Shown here piece by piece: positions 26,488-34,947 of a DNA stretch of 64,000 nucleotides; positions within the stretch are counted from its first letter, which is position 1, and every line of letters begins with the position of its first letter. This DNA is from Zunongwangia pacifica. Its GTDB lineage: Bacteria; Bacteroidota; Bacteroidia; Flavobacteriales; Flavobacteriaceae. Both the position numbers and the translations under genes were made by a program. A model generated the notes under the pieces. It was not told the origin of the DNA. It made no database searches and saw nothing but the letters and a program-made list of their open reading frames with translations. Where the stretch lies: assembly GCF_023499215.1 (NCBI RefSeq), contig NZ_JAKHSK010000011.1, forward strand, positions 62,001 to 126,000, read 5' to 3'.

Positions 26488-26784
26488 TTAATCAATTTCT
26501 TCGTAATCGATATACTCACCAACCTCTTTGTTTGATTTTCTACGATTTCTTGGCTTTTTGTCGATACTAACATTGCCTTCCTTGTTAATATTATGTTGTT
26601 GCGCACTTTGCTGCGCTCCATTAAATTGCTGGTTGAACTGCTGCTCAAACTTTCTTCCCATTTTTTTCATTGCATATTTTAACAACATGGGACCAAAGTA
26701 TCGAAGTATTATTTTGAAACCGAAGTATACTAATAAAACAATAAGTATCGTTCTTATTACTCCGGAAAAATCTGCCTGAAACAT
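26488..26784 (-). CDS. DUF4834 family small membrane protein
   Basis: 98 residues: one N-terminal hydrophobic segment (IRTILIVLLVYFGFKIILRYF, about 9-29), then a Gln/Asn-rich stretch (FEQQFNQQFNGAQQSAQQHN) and a basic/acidic tail. It fits DUF4834 of flavobacteria. It lies 58 bases ahead of YfhO and is probably co-transcribed with it. On the minus strand TATTTTTG (26809-26802) is a likely -7 box just upstream. The function is unknown. Confidence 0.8.
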   Translation of the reverse strand: MFQADFSGVIRTILIVLLVYFGFKIILRYFGPMLLKYAMKKMGRKFEQQFNQQFNGAQQSAQQHNINKEGNVSIDKKPRNRRKSNKEVGEYIDYEEID

Positions 26785-26883
26785 AAAACTCTAAATTTTA
26801 GCAAAAATAAAAATTAAGCTTCAGAATCGGAATCTATGTATCTTAAATAAACAATAAATTCAATTATATTTGGCCATCAAGAA

Positions 26884-26980
26884 CCCCGGGGCAAGCCCAC
26901 GGGATATGAACCAGAAAACCTTTTTACTATTTCGAGGCAAGCCTTTGGATAAAATCTCCTTTTGGTGACGCCAATAAAAA
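26884..26980. repeat. Intergenic palindromic repeat, family 1, copy D
   Basis: Module 1 is CCCCGGGGCAAGCCCACGGG (26884-26903). Module 2 is CGAGGC-AA-GCCTTTGG (26933-26948). It ends with TTTTGGTGACGCCAATAAAAA, shared with the end of copy A. It lies upstream of the outer-membrane transporter gene rather than between convergent genes. Confidence 0.6.
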
Positions 26981-26990
26981 CCTACTAAAC

Positions 26991-27932
26991 ATGCAAAAAC
27001 TAAAGGCTTTTGTACTTTTATTTTTAAGTAGTTCAGCTATTTGTAACGCCCAATTTACCGAAACCATTAATTCTAACCGGCCAGGGCAATCCCAGGGAGC
27101 TTTTGCGGTTGGAACAGGAGTTTACCAACTGGAAGCAGGTGGATTTTATGGTAATGACAGCCATGATCTAAGACAAACAGATACCGATTTGTATGGAGCC
27201 AATTATATGATTAGAGCAGGGCTTCTTACAGATATATTAGAATTAAGCATTCAGGGAAGATATCAGGTAGAAAAAACAAGCATTTTTCAGGGAGGACAAA
27301 ATCGTACATACAAAATGAATAATTTCCCTTTTAATACTATAGGAGCAAAATTGTTGCTTTACGATCCCTATAAAAATGGCGATAATCGCAGAGAAGTAAA
27401 CATTAGAAGTTGGGATGCCAATCAAAAGTTTGATTGGAGAAGATTAATCCCGGCAGTTTCCATTTATGGCGGAGCTAATGTGACCCTACAGGATGATAAT
27501 CCTTATAGATTTGAGGGAGAGAGTAAATATACCCCACAGGTCACCTTAATTACCCAACATAACTGGGGAAGATGGGTTTGGGTAATGAATTTTACTGCTG
27601 AAAAGTTTACTGAAACCTATGATAATTATGAATTTATAGGAACATTAACCCACGCTTTTACTCCTAAATTTGCCGTTTTTGGCGAATATCAGGCTATTAT
27701 AGGAGATTTGTATGCCGACGATATTTTTAGGGCTGGCGGGGCTTACCTGATTACCGATTATCTACAGGTCGATGTTGCCGGACTTACCAATGCCAAAGAC
27801 ACACCATCCAGATGGCAAATACAGGCAGGATTATCTGTACGATTAAATTTCCATAAAGACTCTGAATTTAAGTCGCTATCCAAAGATGGAGATAAAAGAA
27901 AAGCCAGAACACAAAACCAATACGATTTCTAG
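26991..27932 (+). CDS. Outer-membrane beta-barrel transporter-like protein
   Basis: A 313-residue protein with a signal peptide (MQKLKAFVLLFLSSSAICNAQ) and repeated amphipathic beta strands ending in aromatic residues, such as WRRLIPAVSIYGGANVTL and WRWQIQ-like segments. The start TINSNRPGQSQGAFAVGTGVYQLEAG is typical of the family annotated as transporter (MetA pathway of phenol degradation, OmpF-like barrel). The substrate is unknown. Unlike many porins it ends in a short basic tail after the last strand (KARTQNQYDF). Single-gene unit, convergent with the alpha-oxoamine synthase gene. Confidence 0.8.
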   Translation: MQKLKAFVLLFLSSSAICNAQFTETINSNRPGQSQGAFAVGTGVYQLEAGGFYGNDSHDLRQTDTDLYGANYMIRAGLLTDILELSIQGRYQVEKTSIFQGGQNRTYKMNNFPFNTIGAKLLLYDPYKNGDNRREVNIRSWDANQKFDWRRLIPAVSIYGGANVTLQDDNPYRFEGESKYTPQVTLITQHNWGRWVWVMNFTAEKFTETYDNYEFIGTLTHAFTPKFAVFGEYQAIIGDLYADDIFRAGGAYLITDYLQVDVAGLTNAKDTPSRWQIQAGLSVRLNFHKDSEFKSLSKDGDKRKARTQNQYDF

Positions 27933-27956
27933 AATTCGATAAAAATAGACACAAAA

Positions 27957-27986
27957 AAACCGCTAAAAATTTAGCGGTTTGTTTAT
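27957..27986. terminator. Two-way terminator
   Basis: AAACCGCTAA (27957-27966) pairs with TTAGCGGTTT (27971-27980) across a 4-base loop, with A and T runs on the two sides. It separates the convergent transporter and alpha-oxoamine synthase genes. Confidence 0.85.
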
Positions 27987-28002
27987 AGTATTTATATAAC
28001 TT

Positions 28003-29268
28003 CTAAGCTTTATTAGCCATAGCCGCGGCTACAGAAGCTGATAATCTTTTATAAGTTCCGTTTTCAAGACGCTCTCTAATTGAAGAAAAAGCTTCTAAAG
28101 TGTCTTCTACATCCTGTAACGTATGTGAAGCGGTTGGGATCATTCTTAATAAAATTAATCCTTTTGGAATTACCGGATAAACTACGATAGAACAGAAAAC
28201 TCCGTAATTTTCACGAAGGTCTTTTACCAGTGCCATCGCTTCAGGAATACTACCTTTAAGGTATACCGGTGTTACACAACTTTGTGTGGTACCAATATCA
28301 AAACCACGATCCTTTAATCCGTTTTGAAGCGCATTTACATTCTCCCATAACTTATTCTTAAGCTCTGGTCTTGTTCTAAGCATTTCAAGACGTTTAAGTG
28401 CTCCAACCACTAATTGCATTTGTAGTGATTTAGCAAACATCTGCGATCTAAGGTTATATTTTAGGTAATCGATAATTTCTTTATCACCAGCGATAAATGC
28501 TCCTGTACTTGCCATGGATTTAGCGAAAGTAGCAAAGTAAACATCGATATCATCCTGTACACCCTGCTCTTCTCCTGCTCCTGCCCCGGTTTTTCCTAAG
28601 GTTCCAAAACCATGTGCATCATCTACAAAAAGACGGAATTTATACTTTTTCTTAAGCTCTACAATTTCTTTAAGTTTTCCCTGCTCACCGCGCATACCAA
28701 AAACCCCTTCAGAAATTAAAAGGATTCCTCCTCCGGTTTGCTCTGCAATTTTAGTAGCCCTTTGCAGGTTTTTTTCGATACTTTCCATATCGTTATGCTT
28801 GTAGGTAAAGCGCTGTCCTAAATGAAGACGAACACCATCGATAATACAAGCGTGAGCATCTACATCATATACAATCACATCTTGTTTAGATACCAATGCA
28901 TCGATTGTAGATACCATTCCCTGATATCCAAAGTTTAAAAGATAAGCGGCCTGCTTGTGTACAAAAGAAGCTAACTCGTCCTGAAGTTTTTCATGCAAAC
29001 TGGTGTGACCACTCATCATTCTTGCTCCCATTGGGTAAGCAGAACCCCACTCGGCCGCAGCCTCGGCATCTACTTTTCTAACCTCTGGATGATTGGCAAG
29101 ACCTAAATAGTCGTTCACACTCCATGTGATTACATCTCTCCCTCTAAACTTCATTCTGTTAGAAATAGGCCCTTCCAGCTTTGGGAATACAAAGTATCCC
29201 TCGGCCTGCTCTGCCCATTTTCCTAAAGGTCCTTTATCCTTGTATATTTTGTCAAACAGATCTCTCAT
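28003..29268 (-). CDS. Alpha-oxoamine synthase (serine palmitoyltransferase / cysteate acyltransferase type)
   Basis: PLP enzyme that condenses an amino acid with an acyl thioester and releases CO2. 421 residues. Visible are WSVNDYLGLANHPEV, the PLP-stacking histidine in DVDAHACIIDG, the PLP aspartate in VDDAHGFGTLGKTG, and the Schiff-base lysine in TFAKSMASTGAF. Bacteroidota enzymes of this type are either serine palmitoyltransferases (sphingolipids) or cysteate-C-fatty acyltransferases (capnine sulfonolipids). The neighbour upstream is a cysteine-synthase-like enzyme, which favours sulfonolipid; 2-amino-3-ketobutyrate ligase is less likely. It has its own promoter and is separated from the neighbour by a terminator. 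Confidence 0.85.
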   Translation of the reverse strand: MRDLFDKIYKDKGPLGKWAEQAEGYFVFPKLEGPISNRMKFRGRDVITWSVNDYLGLANHPEVRKVDAEAAAEWGSAYPMGARMMSGHTSLHEKLQDELASFVHKQAAYLLNFGYQGMVSTIDALVSKQDVIVYDVDAHACIIDGVRLHLGQRFTYKHNDMESIEKNLQRATKIAEQTGGGILLISEGVFGMRGEQGKLKEIVELKKKYKFRLFVDDAHGFGTLGKTGAGAGEEQGVQDDIDVYFATFAKSMASTGAFIAGDKEIIDYLKYNLRSQMFAKSLQMQLVVGALKRLEMLRTRPELKNKLWENVNALQNGLKDRGFDIGTTQSCVTPVYLKGSIPEAMALVKDLRENYGVFCSIVVYPVIPKGLILLRMIPTASHTLQDVEDTLEAFSSIRERLENGTYKRLSASVAAAMANKA

Positions 29269-29290
29269 TGAATATTTTTTATACGAACCG

Positions 29291-29323
29291 CAAAAATACT
29301 GATTTTTGGTTCAATTCCACAAA
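29291..29323 (-). promoter_or_regulatory. Promoter of the alpha-oxoamine synthase gene
   Basis: On the minus strand TTTG (29323-29320) and TATTTTTG (29298-29291) are separated by 21 bases, a full match to the Bacteroidota -33/-7 consensus. The ATG follows at 29268. Confidence 0.7.
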
Positions 29324-29340
29324 GTATTTTGTATAGCTTA

Positions 29341-29373
29341 AAAAAACAAAGCATCCCTAGCTAAGGATGCTTT
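29341..29373 (-). terminator. Terminator of the cysteine-synthase-like gene
   Basis: AAAGCATCC (29348-29356) pairs with GGATGCTTT (29365-29373); the minus-strand continuation is TTGTTTTTT. It stands between two leftward genes and suggests they are transcribed apart. Confidence 0.8.
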
Positions 29374-29407
29374 AATTTATCATTTATGTGTAAATAAACA
29401 CAAAATA

Positions 29408-30448
29408 TTATTTTATAAATTCTATAGCTTGAACCTCAGCCTCATTTTTGGTATCAAAAAAACCCTGCTCTTCCATCCAGTCATCACTATAAATCTTACT
29501 CATATATCGGCTTCCATGATCTGGAAAAATAATAACCACTTTAGAGTTTTCATCAAATTCGCCTTCTTCAGCCAATTGTTTTACTCCTTGTGTTGCAGCA
29601 CCACTGGTATACCCCACAAACATTCCTTCGGTTTTGGCAAGTTCTCTGGCGGTATGCGCACTTTCCTCATCAGTAACTTTTACAAAACGATCGATCGCAT
29701 CAAAATCTGTAGCTGTAGGAATTAAATTTTTACCTAAACCTTCAATTCTATAAGGATAAATTTCTTCTGAATCAAATTCTCTGGTTTCATGGTATTTTTT
29801 TAATACCGAACCATAAGCATCGATCCCGATGATATTTATATTAGGATTTTTTTCTTTAAGATATCTGGCAGTTCCAGAAATTGTACCACCGGTACCACTA
29901 CAGGCTATAAGATGTGTGATTTTACCTTGAGTTTGGCTCCAGATCTCTGGGCCGGTAGACTTGTAATGCGCTTCTGTATTTAAATCGTTGAAGTATTGAT
30001 TGATATATACAGAACCTTTAATTTCTCTATGCAGTCTTTTAGCCACTTCGTAATAAGAACGGGGATCGTCTGCTGCAACGTGAGCCGGACAAACATAAAC
30101 CTTCGCTCCCATAGTTCTTAACATATCGATTTTATCTTTCGATGCTTTAGAACTTACGGCCAAAATACAATTGTAACCTTTTACCTGGCTAACCATCGCA
30201 ATACTAAATCCTGTGTTACCAGAAGTTGTTTCGATAATGGTATCTCCGGGTTTTAATATTCCTTTTCGCTCTGCTTCTTCGATAATATATAAAGCAATTC
30301 GATCTTTAGAGGAGTGCCCCGGATTAAAAGCTTCTACTTTAGCGTAGAATTCTCCTTTGAAACCTTCAGTGATCTTATTAAGCTGTACTAGCGGTGTCTT
30401 TCCTATAAGTTGTAGAACATTATCGTACACCTGCAAATCTTCTTTCAT
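29408..30448 (-). CDS. PLP-dependent cysteine synthase family enzyme (possible cysteate synthase)
   Basis: Fold-type II PLP enzyme of 346 residues in the cysteine synthase / cystathionine beta-synthase family. The PLP lysine lies in [12 protein letters not shown]; the substrate loop [12 protein letters not shown] and the phosphate loop [14 protein letters not shown] are clear. It lacks the C-terminal CBS domains of eukaryote-type cystathionine synthase. The segment NPGHSSKDR differs from the usual NPGGSVKDR, perhaps reflecting a different donor or nucleophile. Cysteate synthases (phosphoserine plus sulfite) belong to this fold and would feed the neighbouring acyltransferase. Plain cysteine or cystathionine synthase activity remains possible. 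Confidence 0.82.
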   Translation of the reverse strand: MKEDLQVYDNVLQLIGKTPLVQLNKITEGFKGEFYAKVEAFNPGHSSKDRIALYIIEEAERKGILKPGDTIIETTSGNTGFSIAMVSQVKGYNCILAVSSKASKDKIDMLRTMGAKVYVCPAHVAADDPRSYYEVAKRLHREIKGSVYINQYFNDLNTEAHYKSTGPEIWSQTQGKITHLIACSGTGGTISGTARYLKEKNPNINIIGIDAYGSVLKKYHETREFDSEEIYPYRIEGLGKNLIPTATDFDAIDRFVKVTDEESAHTARELAKTEGMFVGYTSGAATQGVKQLAEEGEFDENSKVVIIFPDHGSRYMSKIYSDDWMEEQGFFDTKNEAEVQAIEFIK

Positions 30449-30537
30449 AAATGAAGTTCTTTACGTTTTAAGGTTGGCTTTTTGAAAGCCGGGAAAAATG
30501 TTTCAAAACCGTTCAAAGTTAAGGCAAATTTTTTTAA

Positions 30538-32586
30538 TTATTCCTTAATTCCGACTAAATCGAATAAAAAGGCATATTCTTCTGCCACTTCTTTAAGTGC
30601 TTCAAACCTTCCTGAAGCCCCACCATGACCGGTATCCATGTTGGTATGTAATAATAAAAGATTATTATCTGTTTTTAATTCTCGTAATTTAGCCACCCAC
30701 TTTGCTGGCTCCCAATATTGCACCTGGGAATCATGCAAACCTGTAGTTACTAACATATTAGGATAATCCTGCGCAACTATATTATCGTATGGCGAGTACG
30801 ACAACATATACTCGTAATAATCTTTCTCATTAGGATTTCCCCACTCATCATACTCTCCGGTTGTTAACGGAATACTATCATCTAACATCGTTGTGACTAC
30901 ATCTACAAAAGGAACCGCCGCAATTACGCCTTTATACAATTGTGGCGCCATATTAATTACCGCTCCCATCAATAAACCACCCGCAGATCCACCCATTGCG
31001 AATAGTTTTTCTTCAGAAGTATATTTTTCAGCAATAAGATGTTTGGAAACATCGATAAAATCGGTAAATGTATTTCGCTTGGTAAATAGCTTACCGTTTT
31101 CGTACCAGTTTCTTCCCAAATATTCCCCACCGCGAATATGAGCAATCGCATATACGAAGCCGCGATCCAATAAACTTAATCTTACAGCCGAAAAGTAAGG
31201 ATCGATTGTTGAACCATAAGAACCATAAGCATACTGAAGCAATGGGTTATTTCCATCTTTTTGAATTCCTTTGCGGTATACCAACGAAACCGGAACTTTA
31301 GTACCATCTTCGGCAGTAGCCCAAATACGCTCTGAAGTATAGTTTTCTTTTTTGAATTTTCCTCCTAAAACTTCCTGTTCTTTTAATACGGTTTTTTCTT
31401 TGGTAACCATATTAAAATCGACTACAGATGTTGGCGTAGTCATCGAGTTGTAGGTATATCGAAGCACTTCAGTATCAAAATCTGGGTTTATTGAAGTAAA
31501 GGCCGTATACGTCTCATTATCAAACGGAATAAAATAATCATCACTCCCATCCCAACGAATAATCCTTATTTCATTGAGTCCGTTTTTACGCTCCCCAATG
31601 ACCAAAAAGTCTTTAAAAATATCGATATCCTCCAGAAGCACCTCTTCACGATGTGCAATAACGTCTTCCCAATGTTCCTTTTCAGTTTTAGAAATTGGCG
31701 TTTTCATCAGCTTAAAATTATAAGCTTCGTCTTTATTGGTAAGGATATAAAAATGCTCTCCAAAATGAGAAATGCTGTATTCCAATCCGCGTACCCTTGG
31801 CTGAATCACATTAAATTCACCTTCCGGTTTATCGGCTTCCAACACGCGATATTCGGTAGTTAAGGTGCTATGCGATCCTATTACGATATATTTTTTGGAT
31901 TTCGATTTATAAACATAAGTATTAAAGGTCTCGTCATCTTCCTGATAGATCAATTGATCGTTGGCAGGATCTGTACCTAAAATATGCTTATAGATTTGAA
32001 AGCTTCGCAACGTCTGCTCATCTTTCTTGGTATAATACAATGTTTTATTGTCGTTTGCCCAGGTAGAACCTCCGGTAGTATTTTCAATTTTTTCAGGATA
32101 TAATTCCCCGGTCTCCAAATTCTTTATCTGGATGGTATATTTTCTACGGCTTACCGTATCGGTTCCAAAAGCGACCATTTTATTATCAGGACTTACATTT
32201 AAACCGCCTAAACGATAATATTCGTAGCCTTCAGCCATGATGTTTACATTAAACATCACTTCTTCTGGTGCTTCCTGCGTTCCTTTTTTTCTTGAATAAA
32301 TTGGATAATCGCCGCCTTTTTCGAAACGGATGATATACCAGTAACCATTTAAACGATAGGGAACAGATTGGTCGTCTTCCTTAATCCTGGCCTTCATTTC
32401 CTCGAACAAACTTGCCTGAAATTCTTTGGTATGAGCAGTTTGTTTTTCGTTATAATCATTTTCGGCATTTAGGTAAGCAATCACTTCTGGATCTTCACGA
32501 TCATTCATCCAGTAATAATTGTCGACTCTAACATCCCCATGAATCGTTAATTCTGCAGGTATTTTTCTAGCCTTTGGTGGCTGCAT
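30538..32586 (-). CDS. ptrB: S9 family serine peptidase, oligopeptidase B type
   Basis: Prolyl oligopeptidase family enzyme that cleaves short peptides after basic residues. A seven-blade propeller (about 70-400) is followed by the alpha/beta-hydrolase domain with the nucleophile in MGGSAGGLLMGAV, the aspartate region in TTGLHDSQVQYWEPAKW and the histidine in NMDTGHGGASGRF. No signal peptide, so cytoplasmic. 682 residues from ATG 32586; an upstream TTG at 32604 would add six residues and is less likely. MNDREDPEVIAYLNAEN near residue 30 is typical of the oligopeptidase B branch. Confidence 0.93.
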   Translation of the reverse strand: MQPPKARKIPAELTIHGDVRVDNYYWMNDREDPEVIAYLNAENDYNEKQTAHTKEFQASLFEEMKARIKEDDQSVPYRLNGYWYIIRFEKGGDYPIYSRKKGTQEAPEEVMFNVNIMAEGYEYYRLGGLNVSPDNKMVAFGTDTVSRRKYTIQIKNLETGELYPEKIENTTGGSTWANDNKTLYYTKKDEQTLRSFQIYKHILGTDPANDQLIYQEDDETFNTYVYKSKSKKYIVIGSHSTLTTEYRVLEADKPEGEFNVIQPRVRGLEYSISHFGEHFYILTNKDEAYNFKLMKTPISKTEKEHWEDVIAHREEVLLEDIDIFKDFLVIGERKNGLNEIRIIRWDGSDDYFIPFDNETYTAFTSINPDFDTEVLRYTYNSMTTPTSVVDFNMVTKEKTVLKEQEVLGGKFKKENYTSERIWATAEDGTKVPVSLVYRKGIQKDGNNPLLQYAYGSYGSTIDPYFSAVRLSLLDRGFVYAIAHIRGGEYLGRNWYENGKLFTKRNTFTDFIDVSKHLIAEKYTSEEKLFAMGGSAGGLLMGAVINMAPQLYKGVIAAVPFVDVVTTMLDDSIPLTTGEYDEWGNPNEKDYYEYMLSYSPYDNIVAQDYPNMLVTTGLHDSQVQYWEPAKWVAKLRELKTDNNLLLLHTNMDTGHGGASGRFEALKEVAEEYAFLFDLVGIKE

Positions 32587-32733
32587 TTTTTTATTCAAAA
32601 TCAATTCAATTTTTTAACGTGCGCAAAGGTAAGGCTTCAAATCTAAAATCGTAATCACAGATTCACAATTTCTTAGAACAACTTCAGCTTAGATTTTACT
32701 AATTTTGTTTTTCTAACTAAAAAGAAACAGCAT

Positions 32734-33060
32734 ATGTTTGGAGATATGATGGGTATGATGAATAAAATCAAAGAAGCCCAGGAGAATGTAGAAAAAACAA
32801 AAGAACGTCTAAAAACGGTACTTATAGATGAGCAATCTAGCGACGGACTATTAAAAGTAACTGTATCTGCAGCTCGCGAAGTAAAAAGCATCGATATTGC
32901 AGACGAACTTTTACAAGATAAAGAACAATTAGAAGATTATTTGGTACTTACACTAAATAAAGCCATCGCAAAAGCATCTGATATTAACGAAAGAGAGCTT
33001 GGCGCTGCGGCTAAAGACGGAATGCCCGATATTCCTGGTCTTGGTGATATGTTTAAATAA
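32734..33060 (+). CDS. YbaB/EbfC family nucleoid-associated protein
   Basis: Small DNA-binding protein of 108 residues that forms dimers and coats DNA without strong specificity. A helical first half ([22 protein letters not shown]) leads into a three-strand sheet and a C-terminal helix ([20 protein letters not shown]). A -7 box TAATTTTG lies at 32700-32707 upstream. In many bacteria ybaB sits between dnaX and recR; here it stands alone between oligopeptidase B and a peroxiredoxin-like gene. Confidence 0.92.
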   Translation: MFGDMMGMMNKIKEAQENVEKTKERLKTVLIDEQSSDGLLKVTVSAAREVKSIDIADELLQDKEQLEDYLVLTLNKAIAKASDINERELGAAAKDGMPDIPGLGDMFK

Positions 33061-33101
33061 TATTTAGAAATTAGATCTGAGAAACTATAATAATAAGTGG
33101 T

Positions 33102-33209
33102 CGTCACCCTGAACTCGATTCAGGGTCTCATTCTTAGATTTTCATTTTTCAATACCGCATGAGATTTCAGATCAAGCCCGCCTCGCCGGCAGGCAGGTCC
33201 GGAATGACG
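33102..33209. repeat. Intergenic palindromic repeat, family 2, copy 1
   Basis: Begins CGTCA and ends TGACG. Its left module CCCTGAA-CTCGA-TTCAGGG (33107-33125) is a perfect 7-bp hairpin followed by TCTCAT; its right module is a TCCGGAA-type half palindrome with an inserted GC-rich stretch GCCTCGCCGGCAGGCAGG. The same CGTCA-yyCTGAA...TTCAG-TCTCAT module recurs at 47427, 55285 and 60871. Confidence 0.7.
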
Positions 33210-33244
33210 AAAAACAAATGAGTGCAAATTCTGGATAATCACAT

Positions 33245-33278
33245 AAAAAACCTGCAACATCGATATTGCAGGTTTTTT
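33245..33278. terminator. Two-way terminator between ybaB and the peroxiredoxin-like gene
   Basis: A perfect 13-bp stem (AAAAAACCTGCAA at 33245-33257, complement at 33266-33278) around an 8-base loop, with A and T runs built into the arms. Confidence 0.88.
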
Positions 33279-33297
33279 GTTTCTTTTTTTCTGAATA

Positions 33298-33813
33298 TTA
33301 AGCTTCCCCGCGAGCCGGATAGTTTTTGTCTAACACAAAATCTACAGCCTTTAAAATGGCGTCAAACTCTGGTCTGGCAAAAGGCATCGATTGTATGCTT
33401 GCAGCGTAAACGCTATTATCGGGTTTAATTAAAAACAATCCAGGTTCAAAAAATGCTTCTGGTTCTTTATCATTAATCCCTTCAGAAATATATAAATCCC
33501 ATTTTCTAGCATCTTCGGTTAATAAACCATAACCAATATTTAGCTGATCGATATCCCAGGATGCTACTGTTTTTTTCGCTAATTCTTCAGTATTCGCACT
33601 TATGCAAATCACTTCTATTCCTCTGTCCCGAAATTCCTCGATTTTTGAATTTAATTCGGTTAAATACTTTTTACACACCGGGCAGTGAATACCACGATAA
33701 AAAACAACCATTGTAAAATTCTCTGGTTTTTCGTTAACAAGGTTCCACTCTACTCCTTTTGTTGTCTGAACAGTCAATTGAGGCGCTTGCTTTCCTGGCA
33801 ATACATTTTTCAT
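33298..33813 (-). CDS. Peroxiredoxin-like (AhpC/TSA family) protein
   Basis: Thioredoxin-fold protein of 171 residues. FYRGIHCPVCKKYLTEL carries a CPVC pair where AhpC-type proteins have the peroxidatic cysteine, so it can be read as a peroxiredoxin-like family 2 protein with a CxxC site. No signal peptide. VICISANTEELAKK and AASIQSMPFARPEFD are typical of this subgroup. It may reduce peroxides or act as a disulfide reductase; the electron donor is unknown. Single-gene unit. Confidence 0.85.
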   Translation of the reverse strand: MKNVLPGKQAPQLTVQTTKGVEWNLVNEKPENFTMVVFYRGIHCPVCKKYLTELNSKIEEFRDRGIEVICISANTEELAKKTVASWDIDQLNIGYGLLTEDARKWDLYISEGINDKEPEAFFEPGLFLIKPDNSVYAASIQSMPFARPEFDAILKAVDFVLDKNYPARGEA

Positions 33814-33900
33814 CTTTTATAGCTTTTTTATTTCTCAACAAGCTAAAGATTAATAGACGAAAATTGTATTAAAAGCTTTGTAAGCTTGCGTTAAGATTAA

Positions 33901-34929
33901 CTAAAGGCTGATATTCTTTAAAACTGAAAGAAATTTTTGGTGCATGGCTTCGGTATAATCCAAATGCGTTACGATCCTTAATTTTCCTTTTCCCAGCGCA
34001 CTAATTCTAATCTTATTCTCCTGAAGAATTTTATTGAATTGATCTTCAGCAGAAGCATCTTTCAGATTAAAAATAATGATATTGGTTTCAACCTGTTCTA
34101 CTTCGCCAATATAAGCTTGTGCACACAAGGTTTCAGCAATTTCTGTAGCTCTTTTATGATCTTCCGCTAAACGTTCAACATGATGGTCTAAAGCATATAT
34201 TCCTGCTGCGGCCATAAATCCAACCTGGCGCATTCCGCCTCCTAAAACTTTACGAACGCGCATAGCGCCCTTCATGATATCTTTATTCCCGATCAAAACC
34301 GATCCCATTGGCGTTCCCAATCCTTTAGAAAGGCAAACAGAAATCGTATCGAAAAGTTTCCCGTAATCTTTTGGTGATTCTCCTTTTGCCACCAGTGCAT
34401 TAAATAATCTGGCACCATCTAAATGCAACCCAAGCTTGTTAGTATTACAAACTTTTCTAATCTTTTTAATTTCTTCGAGATCATAGCAAGCACCGCCGCC
34501 TTTATTGGTCGTATTTTCTAAACATACCAAAGTGGTAAGCGGACTATGATAAAAATCTGGCGGATTTATATTTTCTTCTACCTGCGCAGCAGTGATCATC
34601 CCACGATGACCATCTACAAGTTTACAGCTTACGCCACTATTAAAACTCGCACCACCACCTTCATAATTATAAACATGCGCCCATTTATCACAAATTAGCT
34701 GATCGGCTGGTTGCGTATGCAACTTTATCGCTGCCTGATTGGCCATACTCCCAGTAGGAAAAAACAAAGCTTCATCTTTCCCAAAAAGACTGGCTAATTT
34801 CTCTTCTAAAGCATTCACCGAAGGATCTTCTTTATACACGTCGTCACCAACCTGGGCATTCATCATCGCTTTTAGCATTCCTTTGGTAGGCCTGGTTACC
34901 GTATCACTTCTTAAATCTATTTCACTCAT
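33901..34929 (-). CDS. ltaE: Low-specificity L-threonine aldolase
   Basis: Fold-type I PLP enzyme splitting threonine or allo-threonine into glycine and acetaldehyde. DLRSDTVTRPTKGM at the N-terminus, ALFFPTGSMANQAA and HLDGARLFNA are diagnostic; the Schiff-base lysine is in SVCLSKGLGTPMGS. 342 residues is normal. It follows the zinc metalloprotease gene by 18 bases on the same strand and probably shares its transcript, though no functional link is obvious. Confidence 0.94.
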   Translation of the reverse strand: MSEIDLRSDTVTRPTKGMLKAMMNAQVGDDVYKEDPSVNALEEKLASLFGKDEALFFPTGSMANQAAIKLHTQPADQLICDKWAHVYNYEGGGASFNSGVSCKLVDGHRGMITAAQVEENINPPDFYHSPLTTLVCLENTTNKGGGACYDLEEIKKIRKVCNTNKLGLHLDGARLFNALVAKGESPKDYGKLFDTISVCLSKGLGTPMGSVLIGNKDIMKGAMRVRKVLGGGMRQVGFMAAAGIYALDHHVERLAEDHKRATEIAETLCAQAYIGEVEQVETNIIIFNLKDASAEDQFNKILQENKIRISALGKGKLRIVTHLDYTEAMHQKFLSVLKNISL

Positions 34930-34947
34930 AAAATCTATGTGGTTTTT

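Noticed and set aside
26430-26648. Minus-strand 72-codon ORF overlapping the DUF4834 gene
   Set aside because: Frame-shifted shadow of DUF4834, which fits a known family and has a promoter box.
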